Source of the DNA: Proteus cibi
GTDB lineage: Bacteria; Pseudomonadota; Gammaproteobacteria; Enterobacterales; Enterobacteriaceae
Assembly: GCF_003144405.1 (NCBI RefSeq)
Contig: NZ_PENW01000019.1
Coordinates: 30,270 to 94,269, forward strand
Direction: 5' to 3'
Length of the DNA stretch: 64,000 bases
A program made the position numbers and the translations under genes. This document shows positions 40,901 to 47,759 of the stretch, piece by piece (the stretch's first letter is position 1; each line of letters begins with the position of its first letter). The notes under the pieces are model-generated. The model saw only the letters and a list, made by a program, of their open reading frames with translations. It did not search any database and was not told where the DNA came from.

Positions 40901-42024
40901 TGTACGCTGATATCTAATTTGCTATCACTGTTATCATGTAAGCCAAATCGACGCTCTGCACCAAAGGTAATTAATGGTACGGGGGTATAAGTTAATCCTG
41001 CGGTATAGGCGTGAGGATTTTTTTGGCGGTTATCTTTACCAAATAGACCGACTTCATCACCATAATATTGTTCAAAAGTGAGTTTTGCGCCTAATTGAGG
41101 ATAATTCGGTAAATAACCTTCAGTGCGTATGTCCCAACCATTTGCAGGACGTTCGTTATAATCCATTACATCATCAGAAGTACGCCAGTTTGATAGTCGA
41201 TGATAGTGGTTTGCACTCAGTTTAAAATAATCTCGCCAGATTTCGGCACCAATGCCAAATCGACTGTGGTAGCGACTTAAATCATAATCATAAAAAGCGT
41301 TAACACCGAGCATAAAGCGATCAGCAAAATAGCGGTAGCCAATGCCTTGATTAAACTGACTACGCGAGTCTTTGCGATGATAGCTGGTTTGTGAAAAAAC
41401 TAAATTTTTCTCTTGATCATATAATGGAACTAATAGATCCGCGGAACTGCTCTCTAATGTGAAGTTTTTATCAGTTGAAAGAGAAACTCTTGCATGACCA
41501 AATTGGCTTAACCATTGTTCTATTTCCGCGTTGGCTTTGTTGGTAAGTTGGCTAATTGCATACTGTGTCGCATCGGTATCTTTATTTAATAAAGATGCGT
41601 TATTTACGACTAACTGTGCTAATTCCTCTCCATCAGTAGATATTTCAGGTAAATCTTTTTCATTAGCGTTTAACCATTTACCATGATGAGAAACTGCTTT
41701 AGGAATATTAAGGATAATTCCTTCTTTAATTTTTAATTTTCCTACTAAAGAGACATAATCTGGATTATCTTCAATTAATTTTGATAACTTGATATTGAAT
41801 TTTTTAGCTATTGACTCAGGCGTATCATCTTTTTGAACTTGATAGTGATCTCTATTGATTGGTTTATTAATAAATTGATTTTCCTGTATATTCTCTTTAG
41901 CAAATACATTAGAAGGTATTGTTGCAGAGATAGGAAAAGCAAACTGAATAAAGATATTTACCCATGCTACTTTTTTAGCTATCGCAGATAGCTGTGGTGT
42001 TAGCCCATATTTTGATATTGTCAT
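34912..42024 (-). CDS. Very large intimin/invasin-like inverse autotransporter adhesin
   Basis: A 2370-residue surface protein. The N-terminus has a long signal-like segment (about 1-43), then a LysM domain (YQVQKDDTPESIAKKFNIKL, about 60-110) that anchors to peptidoglycan, then the inverse-autotransporter beta-barrel (about 155-410; GIGYRYFADRFMLGVNAFYDYD, HYHRLSNW, NGWDIRTEGYLP). A passenger of about 1900 residues follows, made of many Ig-like Big_1 domains, each with a block such as ITDANNNPLAQHPVFWQS, and near residues 1870-2100 Big_2-like segments (SSEPTVATIDAFTGEITLLKAG). Two cysteines near the C-terminus (about 2247 and 2333) are the only ones I found and may close a terminal domain as in invasin. 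No C-type lectin motif is apparent. It mediates adhesion or invasion in relatives; target unknown. It is monocistronic and minus-strand, placed at a break in conserved gene order. Confidence 0.9.
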   Translation of the reverse strand: MTISKYGLTPQLSAIAKKVAWVNIFIQFAFPISATIPSNVFAKENIQENQFINKPINRDHYQVQKDDTPESIAKKFNIKLSKLIEDNPDYVSLVGKLKIKEGIILNIPKAVSHHGKWLNANEKDLPEISTDGEELAQLVVNNASLLNKDTDATQYAISQLTNKANAEIEQWLSQFGHARVSLSTDKNFTLESSSADLLVPLYDQEKNLVFSQTSYHRKDSRSQFNQGIGYRYFADRFMLGVNAFYDYDLSRYHSRFGIGAEIWRDYFKLSANHYHRLSNWRTSDDVMDYNERPANGWDIRTEGYLPNYPQLGAKLTFEQYYGDEVGLFGKDNRQKNPHAYTAGLTYTPVPLITFGAERRFGLHDNSDSKLDISVQYRLGESLLSQLNPDNVRAMRLMSGSRYDFVDRNNDIVLEYKKKTLVFLSIAPSIMGYAKEEKDLAVQVRAKYPVKQIEWSASALIANGGKINHNGAFNYSVTLPNHISGANQKNSYLISAVAIDEKGNRSDPVQSEIIVDQSAINTTNSQFTPTQSQLPADGHSTQTLTLSVLDNDNLPVDINLQELSLETQLGRQASNSKVSPFTRIDTGKYQATVTAGSVTEKLILTPKFRDNTFNQAEINFIADTITAHIAKGDLTVIKDNAFADGKSENKIKIIVTDLNNNPIANYPITLSADNGAKIIAASRTSLMGDVIIPITNTHTGMTHITVTVKDIDYAINVNFIADEQSAYIPRSYLTITPNISLADNISEKIINLTVIDKNKNPVPNTKVILRVDNQAQIKDAEVMTDKDGKASTTMVSKIAGDVTVKAEVTTSHKVTEATSTFISDISDGKIISVTPSAPPYIADGKTEVTFTAEVKDNFGNPLPNANILWSTDRDKNIAHITAVSVTDKQGITHAKLTSTQALPVTVTATTNNNSLSAAPITFIADNQQGLIKSLSVDKTQIVADAQEKALLTATVEDKFGNKLPNVAIAWQTSNGSTLDKQQTTTDAQGKTTDQISANKAGLITVTAKLANGEQAQATFMAIADPNSAVITLKTLNNKTSAIADNSDAVTVVAVITDANNNPLAQHPVFWQSTHNTLSKALTNTNDKGETQVDIKGTQAILTTVTANLLNKQQASKDITFTPAQASAQQSRLTLDPQSIIADGKTFSVATISLNDKFGNPVPKQDKKIALTGDNSTITFSAIKEISPGVYQANISGQKEGMSTISATYQGISLTQPLGFIADKQNARLQSVTVVPPNTAIANGNDKVTVRATITDTQGNTGMEGINVGWITTLGTLSPISKTDSKGIAEITLSSTQAGTAQVTAMLDSTQFQNADNTITFTPDVISADHSTLALSPTTITAGDGTHSYDKSEIIITLKDKQDNLLTGLKDEINAKYSVNLNLTTSAFKEVKDGVYQATIYATKAGNTTVSAQVKGVTLTPNASLTVIADNLSAKVDHFDISDTAPKAGDTITYTAHLIDNYNNPVSSGVPVTWTSDNVSVLSNALTFTDDKGATQTQLTRDPAGLAKVNAVLKSGSYPAKDVNFVASDVDENNSELTLLPATIIANGQDKAILTLLIKDKGGNILPDQTVKGTSNNSTIIFGTAKQVSPAKYEIEVTGKKAGTADISVSVNGTQFTKHKTLQLNADSSTWKIKDASVSNTTIIAGDTNGVTYQASVVDANDNILPNVIVSWKLRGLADDYDFSTYTDAQGIAKTKVTSHVAGILQMSAYLDLNNHKSIDDVTVQPAAIDADKSTLSSNRQSIGGDNQDKATLTVKLVDKYDNAITGKKVTLSATTKVTYSKDPLADIGKGEYQTDVTSNIQGDVTFTAKAESTSLTNTLTINVTAPKPIIVFDKKLQQEVYSSTPVQALGYTGLPSNLKAMWSSSEPTVATIDAFTGEITLLKAGQSLITLQTTGDDHFLPAENSYPLLVEKADPGLSVKNPQINSTWEDGITQQISATFSNPDSVKNPPSLQFSSTNKAILTVDNQGSITAVKPGDTTINVTSDATDQFKVATTTVNYHQEKGVLNYTFKNKIVFLSDSDTDNGPIPAQETEAPVPSQAQATWSSDDPKSVTVTPEGMITYLSYGNAYLTLEVKNNAYYQDYSNRYEVSVNKTPKIKIDQIEFTSMNTKEIETNLNNMNWHPLYVTDNSFTVKWSPVGDLPHAIDFVLTDNNGNQIDILQRQSYNNNGGKNGIDVPVIFYDIPQKYLTNNKLILEVKVFDNANKSASKFYTINTSEVDVNNAMNLMTIRPNSIYIDTDDGNITYDHCQDAVETRTTHLFIQVEVLRKNKDIALLYPIDIKAQIRNVILDNNPTISGNIRQNVDYPRTQQFYQNVDQDIKFYETSAQYAINEQCRINDSGHGELITIFNINGKSTQKKKDFIWSGRANITK

Positions 42025-42081
42025 TTTAAAAGCTCATCGCAAATAAATAATGATGAGATTCTCTTATTTATATAGGTTTTC

Positions 42082-42123
42082 GATATCAAAAACTGAACTT
42101 GAATTCATTAGTTTTTAGATATC
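42082..42123. promoter_or_regulatory. Dyad upstream of the invasin-like gene
   Basis: GATATCAAAAACT (42082-42094) is mirrored by AGTTTTTAGATATC (42110-42123), 13 matched pairs with one inserted base and a 15-base centre. It is 58-99 bases upstream of the invasin start codon. It could be an operator or a 5' leader stem. The rest of 42025-42231 is AT-rich and must hold the invasin promoter. Confidence 0.5.
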
Positions 42124-42231
42124 TAAAAAAATAGAGATTAAAAGTATAAAAATAAAAGAGAGGAAAAAATAAATACTCAACTAGCGTTGAAAGAGAATAA
42201 GACTCTTTTTAAGAAATATCATATGATTAAA

Positions 42232-42263
42232 AAAAGCCAGTATAAAAGTTTATACTGGCTTTT
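42232..42263. terminator. Terminator after dkgA
   Basis: AAAAGCCAGTATAA-type stem pairing with TTATACTGGCTTTT around AAGT, flanked by A and T tracts. It is 40 bases downstream of the dkgA stop on the minus strand and upstream of the invasin gene. Confidence 0.88.
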
Positions 42264-42302
42264 GACATCAATTAACAATCACACATTAATCAGTTATTTC
42301 TA

Positions 42303-43136
42303 CTACGAGATATCGACGAAAATATCAGGATCAGGCCCTAAGCGTTTTTTCTGATCAAGTATTGTGATCGCAGCGACTTCCTCTTTCTCAAGTTTGAAAT
42401 CAAAAATATGGAAGTTCTCTTCAATACGAGAAGGTGTAACTGATTTTGGAATAACCACTAACCCGCTATCTAAATGCCAACGTAAAACAATTTGAGCAGG
42501 GGTTTTATGGTATTTTTCAGCGAGTTTTTGAATAACTGGCTGTTCAAAGACACCTTCACCACCTTGGGCTAATGGGCTCCAAGATTCGGTGACAATATTA
42601 TGCGTTGTGTTCCATGCTCTTAATGGTGCTTGTTGCATTAAAGGGTGAATTTCAATCTGATTGATAACCGGCGTTACACCCGTTTCTGTGATGATGCGTT
42701 CTAGATGTTCTTCTTTAAAATTACAGACACCAATGCTTTTTACTAATCCTTCTTTTTGCAGAATAATCATTTGCTTCCAAGCTTCAACATAAAGCTCTCG
42801 TGAAGGGACTGGCCAATGCATTAAATAGAGATCAATATAATCAAGTTGCAAACGCTGGAGACTTTCTAATACCGCACCACGGGCATGAGTTTGATCGTTG
42901 TTCCATAATTTTGTGGTGATAAAGAGTTCATCACGAGGAACCGTGATCTGTTTTAGCGCTTTACCCACACCTTCTTCATTATGATAAATTGCCGCAGTAT
43001 CAAAAAGGCGATAGCCTGTATCTAGTGCGTGATGAATAGCTTTAACAACTTGATGATTATCTGCTTGCCAAACACCCAACCCTAGTTGTGGGATGGCATT
43101 TCCATCAGATAATTTGATCAGTTTAGGTTTATCCAT
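42303..43136 (-). CDS. dkgA: Aldo/keto reductase (2,5-diketo-gluconate reductase A type)
   Basis: A 277-residue NADPH-dependent aldo/keto reductase (E. coli DkgA/YqhE 275). The catalytic tetrad context is visible: YRLFDTAAIYHNEEGVGKAL (Asp and Tyr), FITTKLWN (Lys) and DLYLMHWPVP (His); the cofactor loop VVIPKSVTPSRIEENF is near the C-terminus. The start MDKPKLIKL is chosen because GGAG lies six bases upstream; the frame also opens at a TTG four codons earlier. It reduces 2,5-diketo-D-gluconate, methylglyoxal and related aldehydes. It follows yqhD after 28 bases, the same pair as in E. coli, giving an aldehyde-detoxification operon. Confidence 0.93.
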   Translation of the reverse strand: MDKPKLIKLSDGNAIPQLGLGVWQADNHQVVKAIHHALDTGYRLFDTAAIYHNEEGVGKALKQITVPRDELFITTKLWNNDQTHARGAVLESLQRLQLDYIDLYLMHWPVPSRELYVEAWKQMIILQKEGLVKSIGVCNFKEEHLERIITETGVTPVINQIEIHPLMQQAPLRAWNTTHNIVTESWSPLAQGGEGVFEQPVIQKLAEKYHKTPAQIVLRWHLDSGLVVIPKSVTPSRIEENFHIFDFKLEKEEVAAITILDQKKRLGPDPDIFVDIS

Positions 43137-43164
43137 TTTTGTCTCCAAAGTCGCATAAAAGTAC

Positions 43165-44322
43165 TTAGAGTGCCGCAGTATAAATACGTTGACTGACTTC
43201 TAATGTGATATCTTGATGCTCACCCAGTGCAATTTGTCCATGCTCTTCCAATTTTCGCACTAAAGCTGGAATATCTTCTTCGGTGATTTTGAAATCAGCC
43301 AGTCGAGTTCTAAGTCCCATTAATTCAAAGAATTTTCGAGTTTCATTAATCGCAGTTTCAATTTTAAAAGCGTCGGAACCTTGGTTTATACCCCAAACTT
43401 TTTGTGCATATTGGATTAACTTCTCATATTTAGCCTGCCGTTTTTCATTTAATAAGGCAGGTAAAACGATGGCGAGAGTTTGTGCATGATCAAGCCCGTG
43501 TAATGCCGTGAGTTCGTGACCTAATGCATGCGTAGCCCAATCTTGAGGAACACCAACACCAAGGATACCATTCAGCGCTTGTGATGCTGCCCACATTATA
43601 TTAGCACGGATATCATAGTCTGCTGGTGATGTCAGCGCTTTTGGTCCTTGATCAATCAAAATCCGTAAAAGACCTTCTGCATACTCATCTTGTACACGAG
43701 CATTCACTGGATAAGTGAGATATTGCTCTAATATATGAATAAAAGCGTCAACAACACCGTTAGCTGTTTGTCTTGGTGGTAAAGAATAAGTGGTTGTTGG
43801 ATCTAAAATAGCGCAATGAGGATAAACATGAGGAGAGGTAAAGCTTTGTTTATCCATTGTCTGTTTTTTACTGATCACGGAAAAACTGTTGGTTTCTGTT
43901 CCTGTTGCGGGAAGTGTCAATACGCAACTTAAAGGCATGGCTTTTTCGACCACTTTACCGCGACTGGTTACGATTTCCCAAGGCTCACCTTTATAAGGGA
44001 TAGCGGCTGCAATAAATTTTGTACCATCAATAACGGAACCGCCCCCTACTGCTAATAAATGCGTAATACCATGATATCTGGCATAAGAAACGGCTTTCAT
44101 TAGTGTTTCATAGGAAGGATTCGGCTCAATACCGCCAAATTCATGTATTTGGTAGCCTGGCAGTGCGGTATAGATTTGATCTAAAACGCCATTGCGTTTA
44201 ATACTACCACCACCATAAGTCAGCAGAATTCTTTCATTTTTTCCGATTTCAGAACGTAATTTTTCTATTTGCCCTTGACCAAAATGAAGGCGAGTGGGGG
44301 AGTAATAAGTAAAGTTTTGCAT
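43165..44322 (-). CDS. yqhD: NADPH-dependent aldehyde reductase YqhD (iron-type alcohol dehydrogenase family)
   Basis: A 385-residue group III alcohol dehydrogenase (E. coli YqhD 387) that reduces short aldehydes such as methylglyoxal, acrolein and malondialdehyde. Cofactor motifs are LLTYGGGSIKRNGVLDQI near 33-50 and LLAVGGGSVIDGTKFIAA near 90-107. The metal-binding region includes ANGVVDAFIHILEQY and GHELTALHGLDHAQTLAIVLPAL. It is first in the yqhD-dkgA operon. In E. coli the adjacent AraC-type gene yqhC activates it; no yqhC is present here, where a divergent methyltransferase gene takes that place. Confidence 0.95.
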   Translation of the reverse strand: MQNFTYYSPTRLHFGQGQIEKLRSEIGKNERILLTYGGGSIKRNGVLDQIYTALPGYQIHEFGGIEPNPSYETLMKAVSYARYHGITHLLAVGGGSVIDGTKFIAAAIPYKGEPWEIVTSRGKVVEKAMPLSCVLTLPATGTETNSFSVISKKQTMDKQSFTSPHVYPHCAILDPTTTYSLPPRQTANGVVDAFIHILEQYLTYPVNARVQDEYAEGLLRILIDQGPKALTSPADYDIRANIMWAASQALNGILGVGVPQDWATHALGHELTALHGLDHAQTLAIVLPALLNEKRQAKYEKLIQYAQKVWGINQGSDAFKIETAINETRKFFELMGLRTRLADFKITEEDIPALVRKLEEHGQIALGEHQDITLEVSQRIYTAAL

Positions 44323-44460
44323 TTTGTTTCCACCTTAATTTGATGTTATGCAGGATGACAATTAATCAGGAAAAAGTTTTACACTGTATCTAGACGAATA
44401 GCATGACATAACTATAACTGTAAGGTTGTAGAAATAAGAGATGAATTATTTTTCTTAATG

Positions 44461-44483
44461 ACTACAACAATTCAAATTGTAGT
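44461..44483. promoter_or_regulatory. Candidate operator between yqhD and the methyltransferase gene
   Basis: ACTACAA (44461-44467) and TTGTAGT (44477-44483) form a perfect 7-base inverted repeat with a 9-base centre, ending 18 bases before the methyltransferase ATG. It lies in the divergent spacer (44323-44501) and could bind a regulator of either gene. Confidence 0.5.
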
Positions 44484-44501
44484 TAATTTATAAGGAGTAA
44501 T

Positions 44502-45284
44502 ATGGAAAGTCATTATTTAACATTAAACCAAGAACATTGGGATAAACAAGCCGCAATCGAAAATCAGTGGTCTAAACCTGTCAGTGATGAAGAAATTATC
44601 GCTGCAAAACAAGAAAACTGGAAAGTCCATTTAACGCCTAATCCGGTTAAAAAAGAGTGGTTATCAGAGATTAAAGGTAAAAAAATACTCTGCTTAGCCT
44701 CTGCGGGTGGGCAACAAGCTCCTATTTTAGCGGCTGCTGGTGGGGTTGTGACGGTATTTGATTTATCAGAAGGTCAATTAAGTAAAGACCATCAATTGGC
44801 ACAAAAGCATCAGTTAGATTTGGTCACCGTACAAGGTGATATGGCTGATTTAACCGCATTTGCTGATGAAAGTTTTGATATTGTATTTCATCCCATTTCC
44901 AATTTGTATGTGCCGGATGTAAACCCTGTTTGGCAAGAGTGCTACCGTGTATTAAAAAAAGGTGGGGTATTAATGGCAAGCTTTTATAACCCAGTGGTGT
45001 TTGTTGATGATCGAGATCCACAATTACGAACCCAAGGATTAATGCGACCCACTTACCGATTACCATATAGCGATCAAGATTCACTACCTTCGGAGATCCT
45101 ACAAGAAAAAATCGCAAGAGGTGATGGTCTAGTATTTGGTCATTCTTTAACTGACCTGATTGGTGGGCAGCTAAAAGCGGGGTTCTTATTACAAGACTTT
45201 GTTGAAGATTTTGCTCCTCATGCTCGTTTCTTAGTTGATAGTTATATTCCAACGTTTCTAGCTTCAAAAGCCATTAAGCTTTAA
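44502..45284 (+). CDS. Class I SAM-dependent methyltransferase
   Basis: A 260-residue cytoplasmic protein with a Methyltransf_11-like fold. Motif I is ILCLASAGGQQ near residues 62-72, with the acidic end of strand 2 in VTVFDLSEGQL near 82-93; VTVQGDMADLTAF (motif with Asp) and DIVFHPISNLYVPDVNPVWQECYRVLKKGGVLMASF follow, all typical of the family. The glycine-rich motif is GLASAGG in place of the commoner GxGxG. Substrate is not known. The ATG follows AAGGAG. It is divergent from yqhD with a palindrome between, and convergent with yghB. This gene has no counterpart in the E. coli yqhD-yghB interval, where yqhC is found. Confidence 0.85.
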   Translation: MESHYLTLNQEHWDKQAAIENQWSKPVSDEEIIAAKQENWKVHLTPNPVKKEWLSEIKGKKILCLASAGGQQAPILAAAGGVVTVFDLSEGQLSKDHQLAQKHQLDLVTVQGDMADLTAFADESFDIVFHPISNLYVPDVNPVWQECYRVLKKGGVLMASFYNPVVFVDDRDPQLRTQGLMRPTYRLPYSDQDSLPSEILQEKIARGDGLVFGHSLTDLIGGQLKAGFLLQDFVEDFAPHARFLVDSYIPTFLASKAIKL

Positions 45285-45403
45285 TAATAAATAGATTAAG
45301 GCAAAGAGATGACGGTGATAAATATCAACGGATTTTTACTAAGGTATTAATAAGGTAGGAGATAAGACAATGAACAACTGAACGTTTGAAGCATTTAATG
45401 ATT

Positions 45404-45443
45404 AAAAAACGCCATTATGATGATTAAAATAATGGCGTTTTTT
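45404..45443. terminator. Bidirectional terminator between methyltransferase gene and yghB
   Basis: AAAAAACGCCATTAT pairs with ATAATGGCGTTTTTT around a ten-base loop. It lies between two convergent genes. Confidence 0.9.
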
Positions 45444-45446
45444 GGG

Positions 45447-46115
45447 TTATTTATGACTGGTGCTATTTTTACGATGGCGAATATACATCACGATCGAGCC
45501 AATTAAGCCTGCGCTTAAGAGCAATACTGGCAATGTCATCAAGATATTCATGACAAGTGTTTCATGTTTTTGTACAAATGGAATAAGGTTTAGCACATAG
45601 CCTAAAGAAACAATAATCCCTACCCACAAGAAGCCACTTAACCAGTTAAATATTTGAAAGCGACGTTGCTTTAATTCAGATAAACCTGCCAAGGTTGGTA
45701 ATAATGTACGCACGAATCCAATAAAACGACCCAGTAATAGCGCATATAAGCCTTGGCGATGGAAGAGATCATTTGCCTTATGGTGATATTGCTCTGGTAA
45801 TTGAGCCATCCAACGTTTAACCACTTTTGTATCACTTAGCCAACGGCCTTGTAAAAAGCCGAGCCAACTCCCAATACTTGCGGCAGTACCTAATATAATG
45901 ATAGTTGGAAAAAAGTGTAAAACACCTTTTGCAATTAAAGCACCACAAAGAATAAGTAGCGTATCTCCTGGTAAAAATGCTGCGGGCAATACCCCGTTTT
46001 CCAGCATAATAATAACAAAAAGAACAATATAGATAACCCACAGCACATTTGGATTAGCTAACACCATATAATCGTGTTGCAGTAGTGCGTGAATGATCTC
46101 TTTTAATGTACCCAT
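45447..46115 (-). CDS. yghB: DedA-family inner-membrane protein YghB
   Basis: A 222-residue polytopic membrane protein (E. coli YghB 219). Family signatures are LENGVLPAAFLPGDTLLILCGALIA near 38-62, LLLGRFIGFVRTLLPTLAGLSEL near 125-147 and FNWLSGFLWVGIIVSLGY near 153-170. DedA/SNARE-associated proteins are undecaprenyl-phosphate or phospholipid scramblases; in E. coli YghB and YqjA together are needed for cell division, Tat export and membrane-potential homeostasis. Arg residues in the GRF-FVRT segment are the functionally essential ones in the family. It lies downstream of metC in the same orientation, as in E. coli. Confidence 0.96.
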   Translation of the reverse strand: MGTLKEIIHALLQHDYMVLANPNVLWVIYIVLFVIIMLENGVLPAAFLPGDTLLILCGALIAKGVLHFFPTIIILGTAASIGSWLGFLQGRWLSDTKVVKRWMAQLPEQYHHKANDLFHRQGLYALLLGRFIGFVRTLLPTLAGLSELKQRRFQIFNWLSGFLWVGIIVSLGYVLNLIPFVQKHETLVMNILMTLPVLLLSAGLIGSIVMYIRHRKNSTSHK

Positions 46116-46187
46116 TAGCGAACTCGCATTAAAAAAGGACTTTATGTTCGCTATTCTAACGCAAAATAAAGAGAACAGTTTGATTTA

Positions 46188-46209
46188 ATCCCTGTGGAAC
46201 CACAGGGAT
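46188..46209. other. Hairpin between metC and yghB
   Basis: ATCCCTGTGG pairs perfectly with CCACAGGGAT across two central bases, with TTTTTTTT starting four bases to the right. The T-tract is oriented for plus-strand transcripts, while both neighbouring genes are on the minus strand, so it may stop antisense transcription or attenuate metC-yghB read-through. Confidence 0.6.
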
Positions 46210-46240
46210 AGATTTTTTTTAATAAAAAATTCATTCTTCA

Positions 46241-47431
46241 TTAAGAAATACGTAAAAAAGCCTGCTCGAGATCTTCAATAAGGTCATCTACATTTTCTAA
46301 TCCAACATGAATGCGGAATAGTGTTCCTGTAAATGTTGGCTGAGTTTCATATTGTCGCATCGCTTTAATATCATTGGGTTGATAACCTAAAATTAAAGAT
46401 TCAAATCCCCCCCATGAAAATGCCATCTTAAATAATGAGAAATTATCTAAGAAATGCGCAAATTCTTCAGGCGTTAAGATTTTCTTTAAACTAAAAGAGA
46501 ATAATCCGTTACTACCTGAGAAATCGCGTTGAAAAAATTCATGTCCCTGACAAGAAGCTAATGCAGGGTGATAGACATGATCAACTAAAGGATGTTGTTT
46601 TAACCAGCGAGCGACTTCTAATGCACTTTGTTCGTGTTGTTTCATCCTGACTGGTAATGTTCTTAATCCTCTTGCTGTCATATAAGCCGTATCAGGATCA
46701 ACACATTGACCTAATAAATAGGCGTTTTCTCGTAACTGCTCCCAGCAACGTTCATTAGCCACAGCAAAACCTAGCATGCCATCTGAGTGACCATTAATAT
46801 ATTTTGTGGCAGATTGGATTGAAATATCGGCACCCAATGTGAGGGGTTTAAGCAGTAATCCTGCTGCCCAAGTGTTATCAATCATAATAATGATTTCAGG
46901 GTTATATTGGCGAACTGAATTGACAATGCCTTGTAGATCTTGAATTTCCATCGTGATTGACCCTGGAGACTCAAGAAACACGATTTTTGTTTCAGGACGG
47001 AGTAATTGGCTGATCTCTTTGCCGATTAAAGGATCAAAATAAGTCGTTGTGACGGATAATTTACGTAAGATCTGATCACAAAAATTTTGAGTTGGATCGT
47101 AAGCTGAGCCTGTAACAAGAATATGAGCACCTTGCTCAATAAAGGCGAGTAGAGATTGCGTAATCGCAGCCGCACCTGAAGGAAACAGTGCGCAGCCTGC
47201 GCCTTGCTCTAATTCAGTTAACGCTTCTTGTAAGGCAAAATGGGTGGTTGTACCTCGACGACCATAAAAAAGCGTACCTTCCGCGCGTTTTTTCGTTGCT
47301 TCACGTTTTTGTGCAACGGAATCAAAAATAACGGATGATGTTCGTTGTATAATTGGATTTACTGCGCCTTGGGAATATTTTTTAGCTCGACCCGAAAGGA
47401 GGAGTGAGGTTTCTTGTTTTTTTAGCGTCAT
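46241..47431 (-). CDS. metC: Cystathionine beta-lyase
   Basis: A 396-residue PLP enzyme (E. coli 395) that splits cystathionine to homocysteine, ammonia and pyruvate in methionine synthesis. The PLP lysine is in [17 protein letters not shown] near residue 210; [20 protein letters not shown] near 52 supplies the neighbouring-subunit tyrosine and arginine; [16 protein letters not shown] and [16 protein letters not shown] are further Cys/Met-metabolism signatures. It is divergent from exbB and in the E. coli order. A MetJ operator (AGACGTCT repeats) was looked for in the upstream region and not found. Confidence 0.97.
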   Translation of the reverse strand: MTLKKQETSLLLSGRAKKYSQGAVNPIIQRTSSVIFDSVAQKREATKKRAEGTLFYGRRGTTTHFALQEALTELEQGAGCALFPSGAAAITQSLLAFIEQGAHILVTGSAYDPTQNFCDQILRKLSVTTTYFDPLIGKEISQLLRPETKIVFLESPGSITMEIQDLQGIVNSVRQYNPEIIIMIDNTWAAGLLLKPLTLGADISIQSATKYINGHSDGMLGFAVANERCWEQLRENAYLLGQCVDPDTAYMTARGLRTLPVRMKQHEQSALEVARWLKQHPLVDHVYHPALASCQGHEFFQRDFSGSNGLFSFSLKKILTPEEFAHFLDNFSLFKMAFSWGGFESLILGYQPNDIKAMRQYETQPTFTGTLFRIHVGLENVDDLIEDLEQAFLRIS

Positions 47432-47587
47432 CCTTAATACCTTCTTTTAATTGATGGTGTGTTTACCTCAAGTTAATGCATTTTTTGGATAAGTACAAAA
47501 GGCTTGCAGGGTAGTTGATAAAATTTCACGTTACGTGAAAGAACGATAATTTGTCTTAAAAATCGACAAATGAAAAAAAATAGCCAA

Positions 47588-47608
47588 ATAGTAATGATAA
47601 TTACTATC
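47588..47608. promoter_or_regulatory. Fur box upstream of exbBD
   Basis: ATAGTAATGATAATTACTAT is a perfect 8-base inverted repeat around GATA; aligned to GATAATGATAATCATTATC it matches at 15 of 19 positions. It lies in the 328-base metC-exbB divergent gap, about 150 bases before exbB. Iron-Fur repression of exbB is established in E. coli. Confidence 0.8.
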
Positions 47609-47759
47609 AAAATGCTTCATGTTTGATATCATTTGAGCGTTTTCTCTTTCCTGATGGCAAACAGGATGATTGTAAGTGAACGATTTTGGGTAAGTAGTGG
47701 CGTAAAGATGCCATTACTGAATAAATAAATAGATAAAAAAGAGAGTAAAAGGCCAACTG

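Noticed and set aside
44824..45267. 147-codon frame antisense to the methyltransferase gene
   Set aside because: Shadow frame; the plus-strand frame has clear SAM-binding motifs.
47432..47587. MetJ operator for metC
   Set aside because: No tandem AGACGTCT-like boxes were seen; the palindrome present is a Fur-type site.
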